The position numbers and the translations under genes are program-made. Positions 1 to 12,719 of a DNA stretch of 64,000 nucleotides are shown here, piece by piece. Within the stretch, counting starts at the first letter, position 1; the number at the start of each line of letters is the position of its first letter. The notes beneath the pieces are model-generated. The model did no database searches, was not told where the DNA came from, and saw only the letters and a program-made list of their open reading frames with translations. This DNA is from Viola odorata (taxonomy: Eukaryota; Streptophyta; Magnoliopsida; Malpighiales; Violaceae), in assembly GCA_963691705.1 (NCBI GenBank), contig OY829546.1, positions 6,086,001 to 6,150,000 of the forward strand, read 5' to 3'.

Positions 1-80
1 GCTGCGGCTCTGGCGCAGCGGATTGTGGTTCGCAATTTCAGAGCTTCGCTCTTGCTTCCAACCTCTGCTTCTTCTTCCAT
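1..80 (-). CDS. 5' end of an unidentified gene running off the left edge
   Basis: On the minus strand an ATG at 80 opens a frame that stays open to the window edge and gives 26 residues rich in Glu and basic residues, starting MEEEAEVGSKSEALKLRTTI. A TATA-like box lies about 240 bp upstream, and the interval between has the look of a purine-rich plant 5' UTR. The family was not recognised. The start is inferred from the first ATG after a plausible promoter. A short chance ORF cannot be excluded because only 80 bases are visible. Confidence 0.45.
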   Translation of the reverse strand, partial: MEEEAEVGSKSEALKLRTTIRCARAA

Positions 81-316
81 CTGAACTTTGTCTCTCTGCT
101 TGTTTAAGAGGAACGCCCGCTTTATCTTCCATCCTGATATCAATGGATTTTGTTTGTATAGATGTAAGGATTAATCGGTGAAATTTTGAGAAAATTTGGG
201 TAAGATTTGGGTGGAAAATGAAGAAAAGATCGATTTGAAGAAGAGGGAGTGCGGGCTGGAGGAGAGAGAGAAGCTGGAAAAATGAGAGGAGAATGAGGAG
301 GGGCTGTTTTTTACTT

Positions 317-324
317 ATTTATAC
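317..324 (-). promoter_or_regulatory. TATA box for the left-edge gene
   Basis: The plus strand reads TATTTATA, which is TATAAATA on the minus strand. It lies about 240 bp upstream of the ATG at 80, which would give a 5' UTR of roughly 200 bases. The purine-rich stretch 200-300 would be the leader. Confidence 0.45.
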
Positions 325-375
325 CTGGTATTCTTGTAATTAACAAGGAATGCCCTCAACATTTTTGTCCAAAAT

Positions 376-590
376 GAATGAAAGTGAGCTTCCCGTCCTC
401 TTCTCAAAACCAATGGTTTTGGGCTGGAGCAATTTGCTCCTTCTCAAAACCTTGGGTTTTTCTTGGTTTTGAACTCAAGCTTCTTGGGAAGCTTGGTTTG
501 AAAAGCAGTCACCAAACACCTAAACCCAGCTTCTTGGTTTTGAAACCAACTTTTGTAACCTAAAAGTGTTTCCCAAACAGGCACTAAAAC
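376..590. repeat. Possible MITE remnant with GTTTGG-type end
   Basis: The right part reads AAGTGTTTCCCAAACAGGCAC, whose reverse complement starts GTGCCTGTTTGGG, the usual look of hAT and Tourist MITE ends. The interior carries several short inverted and direct motifs built on TTCTCAAAACC and AAGCTTCTTGG. No matching left end or target-site duplication was found, so the limits and class are tentative. The 61-residue ORF inside it is not considered a gene. Confidence 0.3.
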
Positions 591-1622
591 CCTACTGGCT
601 ACTTGTAGCGGCGTTTGTCATTCACGTGAGTAGTTAGTTTGTAAGGTGTACAATGGCTCGTCATGATTTGACGGTGGGGTCAGTCTTTCTAGATTTAAAA
701 GAAAAGGCAAGAGCAAATTGCAGTGGTTGCACACTTGACAAGTTCCGTTTTGGCAAGTGACAGCCAACCCACTTTGAAACATCTCATACATTATTGGACC
801 AGTAAGATTGATTGACATGTTTAGTGCAACGCCAACAATGTTTATCCTTCTTTTATGCTCAAAAAGTCTGTAGACCAAAAAGCAGTTATTCTGTGCTATT
901 ATAATCCATGGGACTCAACCATGATCCAACATGATTAGTCTCACATGAAAAAAGACTTCAAAAATAAGATCACAAAAGTTGCCGGTTCTTGATCAGCCAA
1001 TCCTTTGCTAATGTGCCAAGCATACCAAATGAGCTTCAATCCAACGTGACAAGGACTAATAACTTGTTCATGTGCCAATCTGTAGTCACAATTTAGGGTT
1101 TTAATGATTAAAAATGACACCTAATAGGGAACGTGCCAACGCCATGTGGTTCAACAACTAGGATAGGGGACCTAGTTCTTCCATTCATGACACAACTCCC
1201 CAACATTCTATTTCTTGCAAGAAATCCCAAAATCAAACAAAACTACAACGCTTTTCTGTCATACACACTTCAAAAGAACATGACCTAACTGATAAAACCA
1301 CAATTCAAGCAAAATTGCTGGAAAAAAAGAAAAGGGTAACAAGAAAAATGGCAAATAGATTTCAACAACCAAATAGGTATATCAACACTTGGACAAAAGA
1401 ATCAAAGAATTAACTGTGCCGTTCCGTTATTCTCTTGTGTAGTAAGCCTTTTACTAAATACAAATGTAAAAACAAATTGCTACCAAATCAGGGACGAAAA
1501 GAAAATTGCATGTATTATCACATTTGGAACGCGCCCATTCTTGCAATCAATGTGACATCAATGTAAGAAAATTGAGAGAAGAGGAGGAAGGTTCTTTACA
1601 GAAAATGAGGAAAATCGAGGGG
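591..1622. other. Intergenic, includes the PERK 3' flank
   Basis: No coding sequence, RNA gene or clear repeat was recognised. The part nearest 1622 should be the 3' UTR of the minus-strand PERK gene. The short ORFs here show no codon-like composition or family resemblance. Confidence 0.5.
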
Positions 1623-4600
1623 TCAGCTGTCACGGGGTTCTGTTAAGCTCATTCCGCTAAAACCTTGACTATTTTTCATCTTTCTCATCTCCAGTTCTCT
1701 GGTATTGTGACCTTCACTGCTAGAGCCAGATGGGTATAATCCATATTCACTGGTATTGTGACCGCTGTACTCACTGCTGACACCATATTCCTGGCTTCCC
1801 AATGCCATCTTCCTGAATTTTTTCATGTCCTCGTTGTATTGGTTGGTGTCGTAGTCGGAACTGCCATGAGAACTGTAGACTGTGCTGTGTCCAGGTCTAA
1901 TTCCTTCATTAAGATCAGAAAGAGACACATCTCCTTCCAATGCTCGGACGACCTACATGATTACAAGTAGAATATATCAATTAGGACAGTTTACCAATAG
2001 AGGTGTCTACAGGACCTCAAGGATCGAGTTTCTTTCTAATTTGCAAGTTAAAGTCACAATTTAAGCTTAATTGCCAAACCAATTACCTGACTCATCCGTG
2101 GCCGACGCCGTGCTGAATGACGCACACAAGCAGCAGCACAAGCAAGCATGCGAGCCATCTCACTATGCTCATACTCATTTCGCAGCTTAGGATCCACCAA
2201 AGAATCAAAGTTTCCATCTTCCAATGCCCGTGTCATCAAAGGCCTCGCCTACAATGTAAAACAATATACAGTTTTCATGTCAGCCCATGATATGTAAGGC
2301 CTTTTGTTCGTGTGAACAAGCTCATCTATTTACATGTTGCTTGGTATTTTCACGCAAGGTACAATTGTCTGATTGTATTGACAGATATAACTTACCCAAT
2401 CTACCAAGCTGTCCTCCATGAAGGTCTGAGTGGAGTCAACAGGTCGTCGTCCCGTAAGTAGCTCCAAAAGCATGACCCCAAAAGAGAAAACGTCTGACTT
2501 GTCTGACAGTTTACCACTTGCAGCATATTCTGGAGCCAGATACCTGGAAAGTAAGCATATCAGCTCATGGACTACAACTGATTCAAATATTAACAGCAAC
2601 CATACGGGAATTTCTAGCAATTGCATCCGCTCACTAATCCAATATAGATAACCCTGACTGAAACTAGGCTGGAAGAAAGCTATGAATCAATTGAAAGGCT
2701 CATGGCAATCATCAACTCTGGAGCTCCGAAATGGCAAGGGAATAGACAACTAACTAACCACATCTCTGAATACAATAGTAATTCAGAGGGATCTATATAA
2801 TAGAGAAAAACAGCATTAAGAATTCAACGTTTCAACAATTGTTCAAGGGGAAAGCTAGTTTATTTTGGGCATCAGACACTTGTGCAAAACAGCAGAAATC
2901 CAATTGACTGTCTGCTTAATGTGGAAATGTCAACAATCAATGCTAAAATACTATACAGAGAGGATATGAGGAAAGCTGTTCTTACCCAAAAGTTCCCATC
3001 ACGCGAGTAGAGACGTGAGTGTTAGTATCAGAAGTGAATTTCGCAAGTCCAAAATCTGCAACCTGAGTAAAAGAACACCAACTAAGAATTAGAACGAACG
3101 TAGCAAGTGTTTACAATAAAAATTAGCCGAATCTATGAAAGCAAATCTAATGGATGAAAGTGAACAAAGATTTTAATCTAACTCATTCCTTTCAATGTAC
3201 TGCAACCACTCAAGCAATAGGTTGAAGTTATTACCATTGCTTCAAACTTGAAATCCAACAGTATATTAGCTGCCTTGATGTCACGATGAATGATTTTAGG
3301 ATGACCTGCAATTAGAAAAGATGTGCTCAATGATAAATGTAATAATGTGTTCTGTATGCAAGAGACTGAGTGGGTGGGTTACTCAAACGAAGATAGGACA
3401 GCACTTACAATCTTCATGAAGATATGCAAGTCCTTTGGCAGATCCCAGAGCAATTTTCAGTCTGGTTGGGAAATCCATGGTAGGTCGCCCTTTTCCTACA
3501 AGGAGTCTCTGTGTTAGATACTTTCTCTCCACACCATGGAATGTTAGATTAAAAGGGTACTCTCAAAGTCTAAATGAACATGGCAAAAATAAGTCCAGAG
3601 CCAATTCGCTCTCAACCATGCAAAAGGGAAAGAGAAATTCAACTGTCAAGAAATGAAGAAAATATTTTCACAGTGCAGCCATAAATTTGATCGTACCATG
3701 TAAGTGAAACTCCAGAGTGTTGTTAGGAACAAACTCATAAACCAGTAATCTCTCTGAACCAGTGATGCAATATCCAACCAATGAAACAAGATGTTTGTGG
3801 TGCACTCGGCTGATAATCTCAACTTCTGCCTGAAATTCTCGCTCTCCTTGCCCACTTCCTGCTTTTAGTTTCTTGATAGCAACTTCTTTGCCATTTGGAA
3901 GGACTCCTTTATGCACATACCCGAATCCACCTTGTCCAAGAAGGTTGGCGTTTGAGAAGCCATCAGTTGCCCTAACCAATTCTTCATATGTAAAGGTGCT
4001 CTTTGAGAAACTCAAACCAATGCCAGGAGAAGGCGGTGGGAATGGGTTTTCAGACCCAGAATAGTTGGACCCAGAACCACCGCTGCTGCTCATGAATGGC
4101 GGTGGAGGAGGTGCTGGAGGATGCGGGGGCCTTGACAAACCAGGTGGTGGAGGATTTAGCTTTGGCATTGCCGCGACAACATTATTTGGTGGCGGAGGAC
4201 CATATTGTTGCCAATGTTGCTGCTGGTTACCGTACTGGTCAACTGGCAATCACCAAAAGAAATGAAAGAAATAAGCCACTGAACTCACACCGCAGAGTTT
4301 CTATCCAATGCTTGTTCCTAACTAATAACTATAAGGTATACTAGCTATTTCATCATGGCCCATAATTACAACCAGCTATTTCATCATGGCCCATAATTAC
4401 AACCAGATCTCTCCAAAAAATCACCTTCACATCTACCCAATCCTTTGCTTCAAGAACAGACAGCATGCATTAAGCTGCAGCCATCAGCTCTTAGAACTTG
4501 GAAACAACAATTTTAATTCCAAAAATCAATGCTTCAACACGGTCAACAAAGAACCAAATACTGAAAACAGGAGGGAAAAAAGATCACCTAAGAGATGTAA

Positions 4601-5384
4601 AAAACAAAAACAAAACACCCAAAAACCTGTTTGTAAACGAGGAAACGAAGCTTAGTTTACATCAATGCTCGAAATTCATTGACTCCTAGAAAAGACAGGC
4701 AAAAAAAATGAAAAATCAATTGAAACGAATGGAAACCCAATCGCCATTATACATTTAAAAAAACCCACAAGTGAAAAACAAAAAAATAAAAATAAATACA
4801 ACAAAGATCTGACCTTTAGGCCCAGCAGGTGGTGGAGGAGCATAATTGACAGCCTCATCATCATCCCGTCTTCTTTTTTTCTTGCAACAAATAAAGAAAA
4901 TACTCACTAATATTAGTACCGCTACTCCACCAATAGCAATCCCCACCACTAACCCAGTGTTTATCCCTCCCCCGCCGTCGCTGGCAGCAGATGAAGGCGG
5001 AGGCGGGGTTCTAGACGGCGTAGAAGGGGTATTCCCCGAAGGAGGGGAAGGCCTGGATGTGGAAGGAGGAGACGGAGTGGTAGAAGGAGGAGACGGCGTA
5101 GTCGAAGGCGGAGATGGGGTTGTAGTGGTAGGAGGTGGAGGGGACGGCGTCGTAGTTGTAGGAGGCGGTGGGGAGGAAGACGAGGTAGGAGGAGGGGAAG
5201 TGGCCGCCGGCGGAGATGGGGTTGTAGATGGCGGCGGAGCAGTGTTGTTGGCAGCGGGAGGAGGAGGGGAGACTGTGGGTGGGGGGACGATTGGGGTTGG
5301 TGGAGGGGGAGAAGTGGTGCTAGTTGCCGGCGGAGGAGCAGTGGAGTTGGTGGACGGCGGCGAAGTTGGAGTCGGAGCCGACAT
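1623..5384 (-). CDS. Proline-rich extensin-like receptor kinase (PERK)
   Basis: Plasma-membrane Ser/Thr receptor kinase thought to sense the cell wall. Eight exons read on the minus strand: 5384-4814, 4242-3697, 3495-3409, 3305-3235, 3062-2986, 2543-2396, 2248-2087 and 1952-1623, 663 residues in all. Residues 1-140 are an extracellular Pro/Ser/Thr-rich domain with repeated SPP and TTPSPP blocks and no clear cleaved signal, as usual for PERKs. A membrane helix follows ([20 protein letters not shown] region), then a basic stop-transfer stretch. The kinase domain shows [12 protein letters not shown], the VAIKK lysine, [11 protein letters not shown] (an RD kinase), DFGLAKF and [10 protein letters not shown], so it should be active. 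The Ser/Tyr-rich tail ends at the stop at 1623. All splice phases agree. A Gly-rich ORF on the opposite strand over exon 1 is a shadow. Confidence 0.93.
4343..4404. repeat. Two-copy 31-bp tandem repeat in PERK intron 1
   Basis: A 31-bp unit starting AGCTATTTCATCATGGCCC occurs twice back to back (4343-4373 and 4374-4404) with no visible difference. It lies within intron 1 of the PERK gene and looks like a recent slippage duplication. Confidence 0.85.
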
Positions 5385-8300
5385 TATTTACAAAAAACAG
5401 AGGAAAGCAGAAGAGAAACAGAGGTTGTTGTTTTGCACTCTCTGTTTCTCTCTGAATCAGATGAGAAGAAGAAGGAGTAATGGGATTGGAGATGGAGGAG
5501 AAGAGGAGGAAGTGTGGTTTAATTGGGATTTTTGAGAATTTGTGAGAGAAAGGGAGATGACAAAGTGGCTGATATGGGGCCTACACGTCAGCCCCGCGTT
5601 ACGCTGCTCTGTTCTCTGCCTCTGTTCCTTTGTTTGTACTTCGTTATACTACTCTTTTTCAAATAAATTCTACTCGTTTTTTTTTTCTTTTATTTTTCTA
5701 CTCGTTTTTCATATTTGCTAAATTAGTAAATTCTCTCCTCTGTTTTCTCTCTCTATCACTTTCTTCGTGCTAAATGCTTGCTGAGCTGAGCTGAGCTGAG
5801 CTGCTCTACTTTTTACTTTTACTTTTTCTTTTTCTTTCTTCTTTTTTTGGCAGCTAAGTTGAACATTACATTTTCGAATTCAAAATGTAATTAAATTTTT
5901 TTTTTTTTGAAAAGAAAATGTAATTAATTTAAAAATTAGGATAAATAACTTTTTTAGTATACACGCTCGAATTCAAATCTTGAATTAAAGACGTAAACTT
6001 AAGTCGTGAGGCCAATGTTGGATTTTAGCCTTCAACCGCAATCCTGCCACTGATCGCGTTCCATAAACTTTTTTTCCACAGCCAAAAAGCCTTTCATCAT
6101 TACAATTGGTGAAATTGTAACCATTGATGCAAAGTTGCCATCAAATTTCAAATAATACTAAAACTAAACGCACTAAAATATTAAGATGGGCATAAAAGTA
6201 ATGAAAGGAATTTTGTTTTTTTATTAATGGAACCAAAACAATTCATATATAGAAGTTTTTTTTAATCAATTATGAGTAAGAAATTAATCTCGTTAGTATT
6301 GTCGCATATTAAAAATGACAACTCTCCTGATTTAATTTACTTCGTCTATAAAACGTAAACTCTAAATTTTAATTAAAATTGAACAAATTTTTTTCCAATT
6401 AATTCGGTTATTTTGGTTGTGGCTGTTACTCCAAGCAACAAGCAAACCCAGCTGGAATCCAACCTAGGCATAAAGCTTTAGACGTATATCATAGGTATTG
6501 ACATTTTCTAACCAAAAATAAACAAAATATTCATAGACTATATCATATGGACTGTCAATTATTCATTTGTTTTTTTCAAATTTAATTTTTCTACTAATAC
6601 TAAAGTCTTAATTTATCATTCAACGTCCAACGGCGGCATCAGTCGATCTATATTTGTGCAACACCGACCGATCGCTGGTCAAATCATTTGGTGGTCAGGC
6701 CATTATTAGGTTAACAATGGATAAAAAGCCGGCGATCATTCCGTGTTGCATTTGGATTTTGGAAACTAAACGGCACTCGGCACTTGTAGTTAATTTTTCC
6801 AGCCCAAATGCATATTTGTATTTTTACATGACATGATTACTAAAAAATTGAAAATGAACTCGACAATGAGCTATTCTAGCTATTCTAGTATACATTTCTT
6901 AAATTTAAACCTGAGATTATGGTTAATGATGGACGTGTTTTTTATCACTTGACTATAAATAAATACGAATGTTGATATTCTTTTATAATTATTTTTTAGG
7001 GTCAAATAATGAATCATTCGACCTTCTTAAATACGTGCTTAAATAATAAACGTCGTTTATTTTGTACCGGAAGGAGTAATAATAAAGAAAATGAACGAGG
7101 GATAGAGGGTGCAATGGTGTATGGAGCCGGCAAATGATTCTAGAGACCCCAACTTTTGGTAAACAATAGAAAAAAATAAAAATAAATTTTCAAAGAGACT
7201 ACAACTTCAAATGCAAATGCAATTAAAATTACACCATAAGGAATGACAGCTAAATAAATTACGTTTCTTAAAATTTGATAACGTTCGAACGAGATGAATT
7301 ATATAAATTCGAAAGATATGGATTGCAGAGTAAGTGGTGAAAGTGGAAGGCGCGTTCAAATGCAGCACATTATCAACCTTATTTGTTTTTTATCAGAATT
7401 ATAATCATCACCCACATGCATCACTTTGACTCCAACCTCTTAAAAACAGAATAATAATTATAATTATAATCTTAACTATTATTGACGGTGGAGATAATAT
7501 ATTCCACCAAACAAATTTAGTAACCTCCCGATACAATTGTTAATGCAACGAACCTTTTTTTTCCTAACATTATCCACTATAACCTTTCTGATTGCTTCCG
7601 GATGGAAGAGCACCCATATTCAAATATTCTAGAATTTTAAAAAATGATTCCATTATTCGAAACTGACATCGAAATCTAAATTAAAAAGGTTAAAATATTA
7701 TAATAAATTTATCAATAAAAGAATTAATATCGACAATTAGACTGTGAATAGATTAGACCTCGATCTTTTTGGGCCGTCTTAATATTACGGGTTCTAATTG
7801 ACCAATGTCCAATTACTACTACTAGTATAGTAGTAGTAACCATATTTGTTTCTTTTCTGTCCATTTTTGGGTTGTATAGCCAAGTCATATACTGGTGCAA
7901 GAATGGTGGGATGCGCAAACTTATTTTGATAATGACAAAATTTGACCATGTCCTTTTGTTGGGACCAATCCATATTTCTCATGCTCACGAGCGCGCTTGG
8001 GTTACGAGTTATGCTTAATTACTTTGAGAAAGGAAAAACAAATCTATCTAAAGTTACGGTAATTGATCTAACGGTAAAGAGCTCAAAGAACTTCAAAAAT
8101 ATCTACCAGACAAAATACTAAACTAAAATCGACCTCTTAGAAAGCCAAAAACACTACAAAACACACTCGGACCATAGGCCAACCCCAAACCAACCAAAGT
8201 GATGTATGAAAAGAATAAATCTTGAGGCCAAAAGAGAGAAGAACAAGTCAGGGGTGGGGCAGAGGGGGGTAGACTGGGCACATGGGGTTTGGTTGTGCTA

Positions 8301-9278
8301 TTAATATTACTATAATCTAGCTCGTCTCGTCTCATAATTAGTGGCATGACATTCGCTAACCTGACGCTGCTTTAAAGGCATTAAACAAAACACAAACATC
8401 ATTGGAGTCTCTCCAACAGTCTTACATCACTTCATTTTTTCCTCAAACCAAAAAATATATTCGTTTATAATAGTTAGATGAAACATGAAATCATATATTC
8501 TAGTATAATAATTCATTAAAAGCATTGTTAAAAGTTAGAGCTACAAATGCGTTACTATATATAAAAAAATGCACTTTTTTATATTTGTATTACGGGTTCG
8601 AATCATACTTTCGTTTGAACAAAAAAAAATTTTTGATCAAATTAAATTTATGCAAAAAGGGCCTGGCTATTATGTGGACCACAACATATGGAGCTGGCCC
8701 ATCGAGGGCTCTATAGTACCAGTTAAGCCACGGTGACCAGCCAGGGCGCGGCGGGTATACATAAATAATATATATATGGGTCTCAAATGCCCGAAACCCA
8801 GGCCCAGCTGGCGACCGGAGCTGGAAGGTAGAACCAGGCCCGCTTCTGTAGTGACCGCGTACCAAGTACTGTGAAGTGACTGTAATGTATACGGCATAAA
8901 CTAATTCACACCGGCCGATGCGGGATTCTAAAATAACACCGACATAGTTTGAGTGGAAAGAACTGAACAAATGCAACAGACGAGAGTTTAAATTGAATTT
9001 GACTAAATTAATTAATTAATAAACATCTCCAATCGGGAAAAAAAAGAGAAAAAAAGAGTGCAATGTCTAGCTAACCATGTATACAAATCACCTAAGGGCT
9101 CATTTATCTAAAAACAGCTGTGCACCTTCAAGAATGGTTAAGGGATACCCCATTATATCCAATATGTACTACTTTCCTTTTCAGGTGACCAAACCACACA
9201 CCTAGTTTCGTTTGTGCCTTTACATTGGTCCCAGCCCTGATCGTAAACAGTGCTGGTGCTTTAAGGGTGGGTAACGAG
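5385..9278. other. Long AT-rich intergenic region
   Basis: From 5385 to about 5600 this is the PERK promoter and leader, pyrimidine-rich on the minus strand. A pentanucleotide microsatellite (GCTGA repeats) occupies about 5779-5802. The rest is AT-rich with only short ORFs that resemble nothing known. A GC-richer patch at 8660-8900 was inspected on both strands and gave no recognisable protein. Stretches such as 6840-7300 and 7900-8150 may be decayed transposon DNA, but no ends were identified. Confidence 0.5.
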
Positions 9279-12200
9279 TTAAGTCCCGGGGAATGCGCTG
9301 CTGCCCGTGCTGGAGAGCATTATGAAGGCGCAAACCACAGAGAGTGAAAACACAGACACCCATGTGTTTTCAGTGTACATCTCCATCGCATCTGTGAAGG
9401 AAAACCGAGCGCGGTTTTCAGCCCAGTTCCGGAGCCTGTCTGCCTCAGCCGCGTACAATGCTCTTCCCTGCAAGATTAGGGGGAATTATTACAGGTTGAA
9501 TACTACAAGTTCTTGCATAGTAACAGGACAGAGTCCACACAAGGCGGTGAGAAATTCCGTCAGGACCAAGATGATTACCTGGTCATCAAACCAGCGACCA
9601 CGTCTGAGCCAGGCAGTGACCAGCGCAAGCAATATCCTGGGAGGTGTCAAGTAATTTATTGCCTTTCCTGAACCTTTCACGACCCGCATCCTTGGAACTA
9701 AAGTTCTAGCAACTGTTTCTGGGAGCTCGCAGATAATGTTAAACATCTGTTTATTCTGCAGTGTCGACCCGCTGCAAGCCATAGATGAAAAAATTCATGA
9801 GAAGCATGAAAATTAAATTGATGCCGCCCACATTTAAAAACGTCGAAAAATAGGTTCTCAAATCATAACCGGCATATATACCTCAATAACAAATCTGTAA
9901 GGACCATGCCAGGAGATGCTGTATGCACGCCAACTTTCGATTTTTTACACTCCTTCAGAAGCGATGATTGAAGCTGCCTAAGACCACACTTTGTTGAACC
10001 ATAACTGCAAGATTCGTAACATAAAACATCTAAACATCATGAACACAACCAGCACTACTGAACATATGAAATATCAGACAAATGTCAAAGGAAGGTAAAC
10101 ATGTGATGGTAATAAAAGCCAATGGAACTTACACAGCAGTAAGTGGGGTACTGGAGCCTCCAGACCCTGCACCATCCATGTTAAAAATATGTCCGCCTTT
10201 TGGCTGGCTTACCATCACCCGCATTGCTTCTTGAGTACAAAGAATAGATCCGACCAAATTTGTCGAAACAATCTACACAACACCAGCAGAAGAAAAATTC
10301 ATTTCACATGACTAAAGGACATCAGTGAAATAGACTCCAACAATGTTTAGTGATGAAATTTTTTAACAGTTCGATGTGATAGCTTGCATATTTTTATCGA
10401 TCTATTGTGAAAGAACTCCCATTATGAGCAACCTGCTTAATGTCTTCATCAGTAAATTGCAGCAGGGGTCTAAAACCTTTGTTCATCCCAGCATTATTTA
10501 TCTGTTACATTGCAGAAAAATGAAAAACAAATGTTAGGAAACTTGAAGAAAAAGGACATACTTTCTTGTGGTATAACAAAAGAGAGAATCTCAGTTTTCC
10601 ATGATGAGACAGCATTGCAAGAATAAGAAAATCACTCACCCAAATGTCAATAGAACCAAATTCCTTGGCAGCAAAATTTGCCAGTTTCTTGACATCAGAA
10701 GGATCACAGACATCACAAACTATCCCTACCACTTTTGCACGGGCAAGAGTGGCTTTGGATGAGTCACTTGCACTGCTCATTCCTTCCTTGAGGTTCTCCT
10801 CAAGCTCTTTGACGGTCAAATCAACGGACTCGTGGCTGTTTTGCAAAGATCCAAAATGTGTTTGTAAGTAAAAATACTGCAAAGGAATAAATATATCCAA
10901 AGGTTCTTTTTGAAAAGGTCACGATAATGACCTGCGTGAAGCAACAATCACATGATCACCAGAAAGAAGAAATTCACGAGCAAGCGCTTTTCCCAATCCC
11001 CTTGTGCTGAATCAGCCAAGAATTACAATTCAAATGCGTAAGAAACACCATATCAGATAGAAAATAATTTCAAGGAAATGTTTTCTGCTAATATGTTCCC
11101 GATTCACCAAAATAATTGAGTTCCATAAAAGATTTGAGCATCATAATGGCCTTGCACTCATTGAGAATATGCAGTTCCATACAAGATTACAACAGTCATC
11201 AGATTTCATATAATTTGATAATAAACCATTTCAGGAAGCCAGACAGAGAAATGAAGAGAGAGTACCTTCCAGTTATGACAACATTACGTGGACCAGCTCG
11301 GCAAACTTCATCTAAAACCATATTGGCACCTGTCATAGTTCCAATAATAATGCCTCCAAGCCAACTATACCAAATCAGTGTATTCATCTGACTGTCTCCA
11401 CCTTCAAAAAAAACATCCTCACAGTTGAGTGATCCATAACAGAATCAATGGTAACCACTCAAATTGCCCGTTATTGATCACTGTCAAAGAGATGCATGAT
11501 TGCTCACCTGACAGCTGAAAACCAACTTCAAGTACCACTCCAGTGCTCATCATAGTCACAATGTATCTTCCAATTTGAAGGGCAACCTGAGTCATCAGAA
11601 CTGAGTTAAAACTGACCCATGTAGACTGAGTTTATCAACAAAAACTCACTATCGACCATGAAATGCTTGAACGAAGATATATCCATAAATCAACTAGAAA
11701 TCTCCAAAATCATCTCAAAAGCAAACATTGGAATTCAAACTGAACATGCATAAACTTATTAGGCTTTCAAATTCATGAAGATATATCTGCAAATCAACCA
11801 CTAATTTGCAAAATTTTCTCAAAAGCAAACATGGGAATTCAAATTGAACATGTAGAAACTTATTAAACTTTCAAATTCGCTCTAAAAGTTTAAGAACAAT
11901 AAATCATAATACTACAAGGATAATTCCACCAATTTATAGCTCACCTTGGAGAAAACCTCCTCCAATTTAGCCACAGCCAAGCTGTGCTCTTCTTTAGACA
12001 AGCTACCAGCCCCAGAAACTGTTTGCGTCAAAACACTCCAAAACCCATCTTTCTTATTCAACCTCCTCTTACTTGCCTCCTGTTTCTCTACCTTTTCCAC
12101 TTTCCCTCCATCATCGGACCTAAAAGATCTGCACTTTTGCACACAAACCCTATACCTTCTCTTCTGGACCTCAAAATTACCAGATTCCAAAAACCCACCT

Positions 12201-12289
12201 CTAAAGAACACACCTTTCTTGTGCTCACTCAATCTAAAATGATCTATAATTTGAGGGTATAAGTGAAGCTTAGCTATTGTAGCAGCCAT
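9279..12289 (-). CDS. NYC1: Chlorophyll b reductase NYC1 (chloroplast SDR)
   Basis: Reduces chlorophyll b to 7-hydroxymethyl chlorophyll a in thylakoids, the first step of chlorophyll b and LHCII breakdown in senescence and seed maturation. Ten exons: 12289-11945, 11586-11508, 11401-11266, 11006-10932, 10835-10640, 10501-10433, 10272-10133, 10004-9882, 9771-9579 and 9467-9279, 514 residues. The start MAATIAKLHLYPQ is the first ATG in frame. A basic transit region is followed by membrane segments (YSWLGGIIIGTMTGANMVL), the Rossmann motif ITGSTRGLGKA, a central substrate region, and the catalytic VYGSTK with upstream Ser (GSGGSSTPLTA). The C-terminal stretch RRGRWFDDQ...GRALYAAEADRLRNWAENR and a last helix are characteristic of NYC1 and absent from the shorter NOL. 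All exon phases join without a stop. Confidence 0.95.
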
Positions 12290-12599
12290 GATGATAAAAT
12301 TATTAGACACAGACTAAATTGGGTTAATTTCATATAAAGCTCCAATCTTTTGGGGGAAAAGGTGTGTGCTTTTGTAATATGCTTTTTAAGTGGAGATGAA
12401 AACTTGCAAGAAAGAAGGTGTAATAAGGGGGAAAACAGTTAATCGATGATCATTGATCAACAATAATCACTAAAATACCCAACAGTAATCAGCAAAATAT
12501 CCAAGAGAGCAAGAGGGAAGGAAGATTCGGGGAACTATGCAGGTGGAAGAGAATTGTGATGGCCACACGTTAAAGCAACCTCATCTCTTTGTGTTCTCT

Positions 12600-12611
12600 C
12601 GACACGTGGCC
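12600..12611 (-). promoter_or_regulatory. ABRE / G-box upstream of NYC1
   Basis: The sequence CGACACGTGGCC contains the G-box CACGTG inside an ABRE (GCCACGTGTC on the minus strand), about 315 bp upstream of the NYC1 ATG. A second ACGT-containing site (CCACACGTT) lies near 12563. NYC1 in other plants is induced by ABA-responsive bZIP factors, PIFs and other senescence regulators; that this particular site is used is inference. Confidence 0.6.
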
Positions 12612-12719
12612 TGGTGCGTGCTGCCCACCACTATCAAGTATCAACTCTCACTACGCTCTCTTTCTTGCTGTTTGTTGCATTAGCAAACACTAATCTAATT
12701 ATGTTCACTAACTGACGAT

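Noticed and set aside
4846..5535. 229-residue Gly/Val-rich plus-strand ORF
   Set aside because: It is the exact antisense of the Pro-rich exon 1 of the PERK gene; GC-rich repeats keep the opposite frame open.
8590..8976. 128-residue minus ORF in a GC-richer patch
   Set aside because: No recognisable domain, no splice context, no start context; probably repeat DNA.
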